DNA of 24,987 bases, from positions 1-24,987 of the IMG/VR virus record IMGVR_UViG_3300028827_000078; one strand, 5' to 3'. The stretch comes from a virus. A program made the position numbers and the translations under genes. Positions within the stretch are counted from its first letter, which is position 1. The number at the start of each line of letters is the position of its first letter. The notes beneath the pieces were generated by a model that saw only the letters and a list, made by a program, of their open reading frames with translations, had not been told where the DNA came from and ran no database searches. Shown here one piece after another: positions 8,925-15,828 of this stretch.

Positions 8925-9557
8925 TCACCTCATTTGATTCAGCATGTTGACCTCCCCGCGCGCGATGTTCTTGTCCTTCAACCGCTTCCGCGCGATGGCC
9001 AGATCCGTCTCGAACTGCTTCCTCGTTCGCTCATCCTTGAGGTACTCCCCACTGATCACCATCCCCAACTCAGCGATGAGCACGTCCGCCGCGTACGTAC
9101 TCCACTCGTTCGTCACCCCCGTGGCCGGCGCCGTGTCCCTCTTGTAGTACACCAACCGCACCTCATACGCCGCGTCCGGAGTCGGGAACAAGTAGATATA
9201 CTTCCCCCTTATCGTATACCACTCCGGCTCCCCTTCCTCCGTATTCAGGTACGTCCGTCTCAGTCGGTCGTACTCATCCTTCTTCAGCTCCTTCTCCGTC
9301 CCATCGCCCTTCACGAGGAACAGCGCGCCCTCTTCCAACTCCATCAAGAAGTCGGAAGGGAGCTCCAACCTCGGCTCAGACTGCGTCACCTCTCCGTCCG
9401 CCCGCTCCGAGATTAGGAACCACGGCGGATCTGGGGCTTCCTCGAGACGCCCCTGGAGCATCTTCAACTCCAGGAGCGCCGCGGACGTCAACCCGCTGTC
9501 CCCGCTCCGGTTCCCACACCGGTTCAGGACCAGCGTCACCACCTCATCGATAGTCAT
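8925..9557 (-). CDS. Head-tail adaptor protein (SU10-like adaptor)
   Basis: A 210-residue protein from ATG 9557; the Shine-Dalgarno is weak. It has an N-terminal helix, a segment of the type WFLISERADGEVTQSEPRLELP around residues 45-67, then DEYDRLRRTYLNTEEGEPEWYTIRG and a strand rich in IYLFPTPDAAYEVRLVYYKR, and finally an Ala/Leu/Glu helical C-terminus. This order (DLRLP-type strand, LRR-T helix, W-Y-x-x-x-G strand, LFPxP strand, helix) is the pattern of podoviral adaptors that dock below the portal. Length is normal for the family. Portal and adaptor are separated here by head, lysis and fibre genes. Confidence 0.8.
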   Translation of the reverse strand: MTIDEVVTLVLNRCGNRSGDSGLTSAALLELKMLQGRLEEAPDPPWFLISERADGEVTQSEPRLELPSDFLMELEEGALFLVKGDGTEKELKKDEYDRLRRTYLNTEEGEPEWYTIRGKYIYLFPTPDAAYEVRLVYYKRDTAPATGVTNEWSTYAADVLIAELGMVISGEYLKDERTRKQFETDLAIARKRLKDKNIARGEVNMLNQMR

Positions 9558-9560
9558 GGC

Positions 9561-10136
9561 TTACGCGCTCGTCAGGCTTGGGTCCACCTGCACATTCAGC
9601 GTGTCGCCATTCTGCACCGACCGAACCGCGCTGAATGCCGTCTCCCCATACAGCACGTTGGCCACGCCGCTCGTCGTGTCGCACAGGAACGCCCCGTAGA
9701 TGCTCGCCGTCGCATTGATCGCGAAGCTCGCCTTCGAGTTCGAGTTCGACAGCTGGCCGTTCGACGCCGCGCCGTTCGCCACCCACTGCGGCCGGTTCCC
9801 CGAATACGGCGTCGCCTCACTCCACCCATTCGTCCCGCCGATCTGCGCCCCGGTATCACCCGCGGCCAGGGTAGGCGCCGGGGAGTTGTCGATCAGCCCC
9901 ACGTACCACGCCGCCTTCGGAGTCTGATTCCTCAGCGACACGTCCAGCTGATAGTTTCTCCCTTCCGTGGTGAAGAGGTTCTTCACTCTCTCGACCCACT
10001 TCACCTTCCCGTCAGGACCCACACACTCGATGGTGAACACGCTCCCGCCGATCCCATCCAACGGCACTGCCGACCTCATCACCAGGTCCGCCTGCGCTCC
10101 GACGTCTCCATCGACTCGAATCACATTCTCGCTCAT
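9561..10136 (-). CDS. Putative virion structural protein, beta-rich
   Basis: A 191-residue protein from ATG 10136 with GAGG about eight bases upstream. The middle (TPKAAWYVGLIDNSPAPTLAAGDT, then GWSEATPYSGNRPQW) matches a sequence style I recall from widespread phage structural proteins of unknown role. The rest is Ser/Ala/Asn-rich beta structure. It sits between the LamG-repeat protein and the adaptor. Function unknown; a decoration, fibre-base or tail component is possible. Confidence 0.7.
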   Translation of the reverse strand: MSENVIRVDGDVGAQADLVMRSAVPLDGIGGSVFTIECVGPDGKVKWVERVKNLFTTEGRNYQLDVSLRNQTPKAAWYVGLIDNSPAPTLAAGDTGAQIGGTNGWSEATPYSGNRPQWVANGAASNGQLSNSNSKASFAINATASIYGAFLCDTTSGVANVLYGETAFSAVRSVQNGDTLNVQVDPSLTSA

Positions 10137-10146
10137 CGCTCCAACC

Positions 10147-11754
10147 TCAGTTCCACGTACTGCTCGCCGGCCCCTGAGCCGTCCAATTACTCGTTAATGG
10201 GCTTCCCTCAACCCACGATCCACTCACACCTCCATCCGGCTCCCAAAGCAACCTCTCTCCCACTCCCATCGAACCTGCCCCCGCGACTCCAATCCCGTCC
10301 GTCTGGCTTCCCGTCCCCACCACTACCACACTCTCACTCCCTCCCACTCCTACCACCACCCCATACGCACCCTGCACATCAACTCCGACCAACTCCCCAC
10401 CATCCACACCGACCACATTAAGCAGCACTCCCTCTGGGCTCAGCCCCAAGCTGCCAATACCTCCCACGCCCACGCTTCGCTCAATGACCGCGCCTCCCGA
10501 CACGACCACCACACCACTCTCCCCAATCCCGACCACCACGTCCCCGATCCACGCGCCCGACACCGACACCGTGCCCTGCCCGTCCATCGCCGCCGTGACC
10601 GTCCCTTCCCACACAGCGCCGACATCGACTCCCTCATTCCCTCCAATCCCAACTCCCTCTCCCTTGACCGCGCCGCCAGACAGCCCCAGGCTCTCACTTC
10701 CTCCAACCCCCACACCCTCCTGCAGATCTAACCCACCAATTAGACCTACCGCCCCGACGCCGTCCACACCAGCGCCCAGATCCAAGGTCAATACATTCCC
10801 CGCCACTAAGCTCTCTACCCCTCCAACTCCCACGCCTCGGTCGAAGACTCCAACATTCCCCACTCCAAGACCTTCACTTCCCCCAATTCCCGCCAAGCCG
10901 AGCATCACCAAGTCCGCTCCCAGTCCCAGGCTCTCACTCCCTCCTACTCCCACGCTCCCCGACATCACCGCCGCGGATCCCAAGCCTACCGACTCACTCC
11001 CCCCGATTCCCACAGACTCGCTGTACGTTCCTCCCGGTAGGAAGATCGTGCGCTTCGGCTGCCAGTACAAATCCCAGCGAGTCTGTGGGTCAAAGTCGGC
11101 CCAAACTTCATACTCCGACCAAGGACGCAACACATGAACTGCGTCGAACATCTCTCCATTCAGTGAGTATGACGTCGAACTGAGATTGAATCCACAAAGA
11201 GCCGAGAAGTAGTACACCCCAGTCAGCGTCCCCGACGTAGCAAGCTTGCCGTCGATGTACACCTTCAAGCCGTTCGTAGTGGCATCGTTCGTCACCACGA
11301 ACCGGTGCCATGTGTTCAGCGAGATCGAGGGGACGGTCAAACTGACGTAAGTTGCGTCCGTTCTGGAGTAGAGCGTCGTGGCGGTGTAGATTAGGAGATA
11401 GTAGATCGACGATGCTGCGATGTGTCCGCACAGCACGCAGTTGTATGCGTTCAGGTAAACCCACGCGGCGAACGTCGTGGGAACCTCTACTCCCTGCAAC
11501 GGCACCGTAAGCCGGTTGCCGTCAGTTCCATCCTGCCTCCACACTCTCCCGTCAATCTGCGAGCCGACCTCAACGCTGCCAGTTCCATTCGCCGTAATAC
11601 GCTCGTTAGCAGCCAGCTCGCTCAAATGTCCCGGAGCACAAGTGTAGAGCCGGCTCAGCAGGTGCGCACGAGGGCACTCCCAATTCAGCAGGAGGCTGCC
11701 ACGAGGCGGCCGAGAACCGATGGCCCTCGTGCGCGATGTCCGGATCGAAATCAC
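10147..11754 (-). CDS. LamG-like tail protein with C-terminal 20-residue repeat array
   Basis: A 535-residue protein. The start is GTG at 11754, overlapping the preceding stop (GTGA) with GGAG five to six bases upstream. Residues about 55-215 look like a concanavalin A/LamG jelly roll: a strand entering FAAWVYLNAYN, a TWHRFVVTND segment, LKVYIDGKLATSG, and an FDAVHVLRPWS strand. Residues about 216-241 (WADFDPQTRWDLYWQPKRTIFLP) resemble the end of LamG phage proteins, after which a second domain is appended. Residues 247-506 form 13 gapless repeats of exactly 20 residues with consensus VGVGGSESLGLG. A short Trp/Ser tail ends the protein. LamG domains commonly bind glycans, so a host-surface role is inferred. 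The repeat region is probably a beta-solenoid or stalk. Confidence 0.8.
   Translation of the reverse strand: MISIRTSRTRAIGSRPPRGSLLLNWECPRAHLLSRLYTCAPGHLSELAANERITANGTGSVEVGSQIDGRVWRQDGTDGNRLTVPLQGVEVPTTFAAWVYLNAYNCVLCGHIAASSIYYLLIYTATTLYSRTDATYVSLTVPSISLNTWHRFVVTNDATTNGLKVYIDGKLATSGTLTGVYYFSALCGFNLSSTSYSLNGEMFDAVHVLRPWSEYEVWADFDPQTRWDLYWQPKRTIFLPGGTYSESVGIGGSESVGLGSAAVMSGSVGVGGSESLGLGADLVMLGLAGIGGSEGLGVGNVGVFDRGVGVGGVESLVAGNVLTLDLGAGVDGVGAVGLIGGLDLQEGVGVGGSESLGLSGGAVKGEGVGIGGNEGVDVGAVWEGTVTAAMDGQGTVSVSGAWIGDVVVGIGESGVVVVSGGAVIERSVGVGGIGSLGLSPEGVLLNVVGVDGGELVGVDVQGAYGVVVGVGGSESVVVVGTGSQTDGIGVAGAGSMGVGERLLWEPDGGVSGSWVEGSPLTSNWTAQGPASSTWN
10237..11016 (-). repeat. 13 tandem 60-bp units encoding 20-residue repeats
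   Basis: Starting at residue 247 of the LamG-like protein, the motif x-V-G-V-G-G-S-E-S-L-G-L-G recurs every 20 residues with no insertion or deletion: glycine or its substitute falls at residues 251, 271, 291, and so on to 491. Units 1, 2, 3, 6 and 12 are closest to consensus. Units 7 to 9 are the most diverged. Nucleotide identity between units is much lower than the protein periodicity, so this is an old, selected repeat and not a fresh expansion. Confidence 0.85.
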
Positions 11755-12245
11755 TGCGACTCCATCGGAATCGGCGTGAGGGAGAACCCGCAGACGTTAG
11801 CGGTATTCACGAAGGCTTCTCCAGCGTTGTTGTAGACGACAGGCCCGCCCCAGCGATGCTCAACCCACACCACACCAGACTTCACCATCAGCGCCGTCGA
11901 AGACACTTCATCAACGAGGAGCGTCCCGATGTGGAGTAGATTCTTGAGCTTGTCCGCGTGCGACAGCGCCACGTCGCCAGTGCCGTCGTCGTTGTCAGGG
12001 CTCACTCCATCAGACGTGCGCCAGTAAACATACACCTCGTCTCCCACCACGAGGTTCGTCGTAGCAGCGAACTTCACCCACAGACGCCACGCGTACAGAG
12101 CCGCCCGCGCGGCTGTGCCGAAGTCGTGCAGCGCGCCATTACGCCCAGCGGCTGCTCCCAAGTTCTGAAGTGTGAATGCCTCGTCGCCGCCCGAATCCTT
12201 CCAGACGAGCGCCGTTTCGTCATGCTGATAGAACTTCGCGACCAT
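11751..12245 (-). CDS. Unknown virion-region protein
   Basis: A 164-residue protein. ATG at 12245 overlaps the preceding stop as TGATG, and GAGGGCGGG lies upstream; a TTG one codon earlier is less likely. The protein is soluble and beta-rich (ALYAWRLWVKFAA, VVGDEVYVYWRTSDG, SGVVWVEHRWGGPVVYNNAG). No family recognised. It lies among structural genes, directly before the LamG-repeat protein, with a GTGA overlap. The YVYWRTSDG segment suggests a carbohydrate- or fibre-associated beta sandwich, but this is speculative. Confidence 0.7.
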   Translation of the reverse strand: MVAKFYQHDETALVWKDSGGDEAFTLQNLGAAAGRNGALHDFGTAARAALYAWRLWVKFAATTNLVVGDEVYVYWRTSDGVSPDNDDGTGDVALSHADKLKNLLHIGTLLVDEVSSTALMVKSGVVWVEHRWGGPVVYNNAGEAFVNTANVCGFSLTPIPMESQ

Positions 12246-12685
12246 CAACCCGCCCTCGCCTGCTGTACATGGCTGAGCCCAAGGCGACGAATGACGCTGC
12301 CTCGAAGAGTGACTGGCTCACCCTGCGCCTGCCACCTCGGCATCTGCACCTGCGAGCCGGCGTTGAGGCTATCCACCTCGGCCTGACTCATCATCCCCAG
12401 CGCGACCATGTTCGACAGGTAGTCCTGGATCGACTGCTTCGACAGCGACAGCCCGAGCCCGGCATCGATCCGCACGAGCGCCGCATCGGCCAGCGCGCGC
12501 TTGGTCGCGTCAGCCCCAGCCGAGTAATCCCGCAGCCGCTTGATCATGTCGTTCTTGGCCGCCCAGCGCAGCACATCCCCGTTGCTCGCGTCCCGCTGCA
12601 CCGCCACGCTCTGAAGGCACCAATTGAGCGCCGCCTGGTCGTCCGCGAACGGCTCGCCGGTGGCAATCAGATCCTGCAGTGTCAT
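12245..12685 (-). CDS. Unknown small helical protein
   Basis: A 146-residue protein from ATG 12685, overlapping the stop of the preceding 49-residue gene (ATGA). Residues about 1-80 are helical and charged, with a WCLQSVAVQRD and a KNDMIKRLRDY segment; the C-terminus is basic and glutamine-rich. No catalytic residues or membrane segments. Possible head-tail or fibre assembly component; no family recognised. Confidence 0.65.
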   Translation of the reverse strand: MTLQDLIATGEPFADDQAALNWCLQSVAVQRDASNGDVLRWAAKNDMIKRLRDYSAGADATKRALADAALVRIDAGLGLSLSKQSIQDYLSNMVALGMMSQAEVDSLNAGSQVQMPRWQAQGEPVTLRGSVIRRLGLSHVQQARAG

Positions 12686-12831
12686 CCCCTCTTCCTCCGG
12701 TGCCTCTTCCTCTTGTCTGCTCTCACGAACTCCTTCGCCACCTTAAGCGGAATGTCCTTCTTCCGCCGAAACTCCGGGTCGTGCGCCGCCGCCCTCATCG
12801 TCCGCGCTTGTTTCGCGCTCTTACTTGGCAT
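12682..12831 (-). CDS. Small basic phage protein (49 aa)
   Basis: A short frame from ATG 12831 to TGA 12682. GGAGG stands six bases before the ATG, and the stop overlaps the next start as ATGA, so coding is well supported despite the length. The protein starts MPSKSAKQARTMRAAAHDPE and ends in a cluster of Lys, Arg and His. I recall short phage proteins with the same layout (MPSKS, then KQ, an AAAHDP-like segment and KVAKEF). Function unknown; nucleic-acid binding is plausible from the charge. Confidence 0.75.
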   Translation of the reverse strand: MPSKSAKQARTMRAAAHDPEFRRKKDIPLKVAKEFVRADKRKRHRRKRG

Positions 12832-13165
12832 GACTCACCTCCCGCACTCCCTTCAGGATCGCCCAGAATTCCTTGCTCGCGCCCTCCATCCGCACGCGAG
12901 CCACCGTGACCAGCACGTCCCTGTCTCCCCAGTCCAGCATTCCCTGCCACACGACCTCCCTGATCTTGAACCTTCCCTCCACGAGGCCGCACACCGGACC
13001 CCAGCGCCCCTCCTGTCCCTCGTACTCGTAATACTTCATCGCCCCCGCGATCAGGCCGTACTTCTGATGGGTCTCCACGATGTCCATGGCCTGCTCACGC
13101 TCGTCGCACACAGTCAGCATTGACGGCCCCATCCAAAGAGCCGCCGCAAGAGCCGCTCCGATCAC
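12821..13165 (-). CDS. Unknown small protein with hydrophobic N-terminus
   Basis: A 114-residue protein from GTG 13165, overlapping the preceding stop (GTGA) with GAGG upstream. Residues 1-19 are hydrophobic (IGAALAAALWMGPSMLTV) and followed by Cys20, then a soluble part rich in aromatic and charged residues (KYYEYEGQEGRWGPVCG). The N-terminus could be a signal or membrane anchor. A lipobox is not convincing because Val precedes the Cys. It overlaps the next gene by 11 bp. Next to a membrane coiled-coil protein and holin it could be part of a spanin-like pair, but evidence is weak. Confidence 0.65.
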   Translation of the reverse strand: MIGAALAAALWMGPSMLTVCDEREQAMDIVETHQKYGLIAGAMKYYEYEGQEGRWGPVCGLVEGRFKIREVVWQGMLDWGDRDVLVTVARVRMEGASKEFWAILKGVREVSHAK

Positions 13166-13461
13166 CTCTCATTCCTCCTCACGAGGTCCAGGATCGTCTT
13201 ATTCGTCTGATCCACCCTCGTGTGCACTCGCCCAATGCTCTCCATTAGCTCCTTCCTGTTCGCTTCCTGCTCTCTCCTCATGTCTTGAATCAGATCCCTC
13301 ACTTCCTTGAATCGGCCCATCAGCTCTTCCCTAGAGCAGGCTACCTCTTCCAACCTACTCACACGAGCCTCCAGCCGGTCCGTCGCCGCCTTCCTCTCCT
13401 TCCATATCAAGGCGAGCAACGTGCCAGCAATTGCCCACGCCCACTCACCCAGCTTTTCCAC
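13162..13461 (-). CDS. Membrane-anchored coiled-coil protein, possible inner spanin
   Basis: A 99-residue protein from GTG 13461, overlapping the holin gene by 17 bp. Residues 4-20 form one hydrophobic segment (GEWAWAIAGTLLALIW), followed by a basic patch and a coiled coil through to the C-terminus (RLEARVSRLEE ... RREQEANRKELMES). One N-terminal membrane helix plus a periplasmic coiled coil is the layout of inner-membrane spanins, and the location after holin fits the lysis cassette. Many phage membrane coiled-coil proteins of other roles look the same, so the spanin call is tentative. Confidence 0.7.
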   Translation of the reverse strand: MEKLGEWAWAIAGTLLALIWKERKAATDRLEARVSRLEEVACSREELMGRFKEVRDLIQDMRREQEANRKELMESIGRVHTRVDQTNKTILDLVRRNER

Positions 13462-13849
13462 TCTTCCACTTCTCCGCGAACTTCTCCGCGCTCCGCCCCA
13501 CCACGTACCCAGTCAACCCCAACTTCAGCAAATCCCACATCTGGGGCGGCAACTCCAGATAAGGCGCCTCTGGCCAGAAGAGCCGAAGGTACGGGTACAC
13601 GATATAATCATTCGCGATGATCACCACGAACGTCAACATCGTGATAGGACGCCACGTCGCCGTAATCCAGTGCTCGCTCTTCGCCTCCGCGGTGATGATC
13701 TCCACCGCGCCCTTGAACTCCTCCAGCTCTCCCTTCTGCGCCATCTCGAAGAGCTCGACCTTCCTCTTCGCTGCCTCCTCCGGATCGGGAATCAGCTTAT
13801 CAATCAGCTTGCTCCCGATCGTCAGAATACCCGAAATGAATGGCACCAT
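13445..13849 (-). CDS. Holin, three-TM (GTA holin-like)
   Basis: A 134-residue protein from ATG 13849 with GGAG eight bases upstream. A short amphipathic start (FISGILTIGSKLIDKLIPDP) is followed by a charged helix and then ITAEAKSEHWITATWRPITM, the diagnostic stretch of the Pfam family of three-TM holins for gene-transfer release. Two hydrophobic segments follow (LTFVVIIANDYIVYPYL and LLKLGLTGYVVG). The role is to permeabilise the cytoplasmic membrane at lysis. It directly follows the endolysin gene (2-bp gap) and precedes the coiled-coil membrane protein, forming a compact lysis cassette. Confidence 0.88.
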   Translation of the reverse strand: MVPFISGILTIGSKLIDKLIPDPEEAAKRKVELFEMAQKGELEEFKGAVEIITAEAKSEHWITATWRPITMLTFVVIIANDYIVYPYLRLFWPEAPYLELPPQMWDLLKLGLTGYVVGRSAEKFAEKWKSGKAG

Positions 13850-13850
13850 C

Positions 13851-14228
13851 TCAGTAACTCCACACTCTATAACCCAACAGATCCAGATGGAGAAACCGCG
13901 AGCCCCACCTTCCTGTCTGCTTCACTCCAATTCCCTTCACTCCTCTCTCGATCGCAACCTCCATCAACCTCCGCGCCGCAGGCCCGGCGATGGCCACGTC
14001 CACCGCCTTGCCCGTCGTGTGCGGCCCGTCCCGTCCGGTGTGTGACACCCTCTCGTTCCAATCCGGACAGCGGAACGCGCTCGTTAGCACCATCGGCTCG
14101 TCGAACTCTTCCCTCACTCGCACAAGCCACTCCATGAACCCAGGGTCCATGTCCGCGCGCCCGCACTTCCCGCAGTGACACATCAACTCCCCATGAGAGA
14201 AGAAAGGCCAGCTAACGTCCTTACCCAC
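13851..14228 (-). CDS. M15 family peptidase, probable endolysin
   Basis: A 125-residue protein. The start is GTG 14228, reading GTG GGT AAG with GAGG and GGGAG upstream. The N-terminus has a C-H-C-x-x-C cluster (C17, C19, C22). The Peptidase M15A pattern follows: TSAFRCPDWNERV, then GPHTTGKAVDV with H70 and D77, and FLHLDL with H114 and D116. These positions match the zinc ligands and catalytic aspartate of this D-Ala-D-Ala carboxypeptidase-like family. The enzyme cleaves peptide cross-links in peptidoglycan. It is single-domain with no cell-wall-binding module, of normal size for the family, and is followed at once by the holin gene. Confidence 0.88.
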   Translation of the reverse strand: MGKDVSWPFFSHGELMCHCGKCGRADMDPGFMEWLVRVREEFDEPMVLTSAFRCPDWNERVSHTGRDGPHTTGKAVDVAIAGPAARRLMEVAIERGVKGIGVKQTGRWGSRFLHLDLLGYRVWSY

Positions 14229-14883
14229 GCTCCCACACCTCTCTCAATCCATAAGGATACGTGCCCATATGCCGTACCCATTCACTCAACCCCTTGTCCA
14301 CCCAAATTCGCTCTCCCACCTCCTCTCTCCACTTCCGACAGAACCACACATCCTCCCCCATGTACGCCCCTTCTTCCTCCACCCACTCCATCTTGAACCG
14401 AGGCGCGGACATCCTCATCCCAATCTCAAGATCGATCAACGCCACAGCAAGTCCGACGTGCGCGACCTCCACCAAACCCTTGCTTCCCTTCCTCCACACA
14501 ACCTCCTCTTTCCCCACGCCTCGTGCGGCGACCCTCGCCTCCTCCCTTCTCTTCACCACTCCAGCCGCGGCCACGAAGGGCTTCCGCCACTTCGCCAACC
14601 TACTTATCGTATCCTCTGGGAACACCATGTCCGTGTCCAAGAACAGGACATGCGTCACTCCCGCCTCCAAAGCTCGAACCCACAGCCGCTCCCTGTTCTG
14701 ACTCAGCATCGACCCCTTCGACTGAATCATTGTAATAAGGAGCTCGTTCACTCCGGGAATAGGATACCGCCACGCCTTCAACAGCAGCTTTCCCAAACAG
14801 AACCCAAAGTCCGCATTCCACGTCCCTCCACTCGGGATACATACCGCGACGCTCATCCTCAAAGGTGACCTATATCTCTCCAT
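14221..14883 (-). CDS. Glycosyltransferase, GT-A fold (family 2-like)
   Basis: A 220-residue protein from ATG 14883; an alternative ATG nine codons on, at 14856, gives the more typical start MSVAVCIPSGG. The HVLFLDTDMVFPEDTI segment contains the metal-binding DxD at D83-D85. Residues about 174-181 (YMGEDVWFC) correspond to the acceptor-side ED motif, and H205 to the C-terminal His of GT-A enzymes. The product would transfer a sugar from a nucleotide sugar to an unknown acceptor, such as host surface polysaccharide or a virion protein. It stands alone among structural and lysis genes. A TATAAT and an AGGTACCT box overlap its start region. Confidence 0.8.
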   Translation of the reverse strand: MERYRSPLRMSVAVCIPSGGTWNADFGFCLGKLLLKAWRYPIPGVNELLITMIQSKGSMLSQNRERLWVRALEAGVTHVLFLDTDMVFPEDTISRLAKWRKPFVAAAGVVKRREEARVAARGVGKEEVVWRKGSKGLVEVAHVGLAVALIDLEIGMRMSAPRFKMEWVEEEGAYMGEDVWFCRKWREEVGERIWVDKGLSEWVRHMGTYPYGLREVWERG

Positions 14884-14894
14884 TATAGGTACCT
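14882..14894 (-). promoter_or_regulatory. AGGTACCTATAAT box at the glycosyltransferase start
   Basis: On the minus strand AGGTACC runs directly into a perfect TATAAT (14882-14887). The same AGGTACCTATA occurs twice in the switch region near 22843-22873. No -35-like hexamer stands at 16-18 bp upstream. If it is a promoter, transcription would begin downstream of ATG 14883 and only the internal ATG 14856 would be usable. Confidence 0.45.
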
Positions 14895-15261
14895 ACCCTC
14901 CCACCTGCTCCATCATCCGACGTCTGTCCATCCGCTCCGATCCACGGTCCAAGCCGTATCGCTTGATGGCCATAAGGAAAGGACCCAAGACGGAATGAGG
15001 CCATACCGGTCCGGTGTAGCCGACGATCCGCAGGCGCCCATTCGGCGAGTCCACTATGCACTCCTCGTACCCGTCCGTAAACCGCCGCACGTACTGCCCC
15101 ATCTTCACATAAGGGTTCTTCCGATCCACGATGTAGAGGGACGGGACCTCGAGCTTCGGCTTCTCCGACTGCTCCCACGCGCGCAGGTTGATGTCCCTCA
15201 AGAGGTATTCGTCCTCCACTCGGTCGAACCACGACTTGTACTTTCCCGTCAAGATTCTCAC
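14893..15261 (-). CDS. Unknown protein (122 aa)
   Basis: I choose GTG at 15261 as start: it overlaps the preceding stop as GTGA and has AAGGAG six bases upstream, whereas a TTG at 15294 has no Shine-Dalgarno. The product is soluble, mixed charge (KSWFDRVEDEYLL, RRFTDGYEECIVDSPNGRLRIVGYTG). No family recognised. The conserved-looking Asp/Asn-Gly turns and aromatic residues suggest a beta-rich fold. It lies between the HExxH protein and the glycosyltransferase. Confidence 0.65.
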   Translation of the reverse strand: MRILTGKYKSWFDRVEDEYLLRDINLRAWEQSEKPKLEVPSLYIVDRKNPYVKMGQYVRRFTDGYEECIVDSPNGRLRIVGYTGPVWPHSVLGPFLMAIKRYGLDRGSERMDRRRMMEQVGG

Positions 15262-15791
15262 TTCTTCTCCTTCGAAATGATGTTTCTCAACCAAGTCTTG
15301 TAGACTTCTCCTCTCCGCTTGAGCATCTCGTCCGACGCTTCCCCACGCACCCCGGCGCGCTGGTGCTGATGTCGAAGATATTCCCTATCCGCCTCTGCGA
15401 AGTGTGGACTCGTCGGCGACGCCAAGTTCAGGTACCGGACGATCATCTCCTCAAGGAGCCCATCCGAGTAGGCGGAGTTCGGGTTCGCGAAGGGATCAAT
15501 TCCGTATTTGAGACGAAGGACATTCGCCCCACGATGGGCGTACTCGTGAGCGTAAACAGCGGGGTCGTACCCGCCGGGAAACACGAGCACTACGTCCTTA
15601 TTCGGATAATACCGTCCGTAGGCTCCTATCTCCTTCTCCGAGACAGGTGGGACGGTAAGGGTGCGGTCGACGGAGGTCCCTAACTCAGCGAGGGGGTTCT
15701 CCTTAAGATACTTCTGCAGAGCCCACAGCAGTTCCACATCTCCGAACGCCTCGGAGGGGCTCTGCTTGCGCTTCTTCTCCGAGATAGGCAT
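15258..15791 (-). CDS. Putative HExxH metallopeptidase-like protein
   Basis: A 177-residue protein; ATG 15791 is chosen over a TTG two codons upstream. Its leader is pyrimidine-rich and lacks a clear Shine-Dalgarno. Residues 77-90 (PAVYAHEYAHRGAN) contain H82-E83-Y-A-H86, a zincin HExxH helix. A downstream GLLEEMIVRY segment offers E114 or E115 as a possible third ligand, about 28 residues later, as in gluzincins. The rest is basic and helical. Directly following the capsid gene and a stem-loop, it could be a virion-assembly or host-acting peptidase. Activity is inferred from the motif only. Confidence 0.65.
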   Translation of the reverse strand: MPISEKKRKQSPSEAFGDVELLWALQKYLKENPLAELGTSVDRTLTVPPVSEKEIGAYGRYYPNKDVVLVFPGGYDPAVYAHEYAHRGANVLRLKYGIDPFANPNSAYSDGLLEEMIVRYLNLASPTSPHFAEADREYLRHQHQRAGVRGEASDEMLKRRGEVYKTWLRNIISKEKK

Positions 15792-15802
15792 TGTCAAAGA
15801 GG

Positions 15803-15828
15803 AGGGTGGAGGCCGAAGCCCCCACCCC
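15803..15828 (-). terminator. UUCG-capped stem-loop between capsid gene and next gene
   Basis: In the minus-strand transcript an 11-bp stem (two G-U pairs) closes a UUCG tetraloop with a C-G closing pair. It lies in the 48-bp gap between the capsid stop and the next ATG. Only UCUUU follows it, so it is at best a weak terminator; it may instead protect the 3' end of capsid mRNA or attenuate read-through. Confidence 0.6.

Noticed and set aside
10237-11016. CRISPR array or DNA satellite
   Set aside because: The 60-bp units are in-frame, diverged at the DNA level and have no spacer structure; this is a protein repeat.
10484-11137. Pro/Thr/Ser-rich plus-strand frame opposite the repeat domain
   Set aside because: It is the complement of the Gly/Val/Ser repeats; periodicity and start context support only the minus-strand reading.
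12821-13165. Outer-membrane spanin lipoprotein
   Set aside because: A Cys follows the hydrophobic N-terminus, but Val at -1 and no basic N-region make a lipobox unconvincing, so I left it as unknown.
15258-15797. TTG start two codons upstream for the HExxH protein, and similar TTG starts for the nozzle-like protein, the 164-residue protein and portal
   Set aside because: In each case an ATG or GTG with better stop-start overlap or ribosome binding site lies a few codons downstream.
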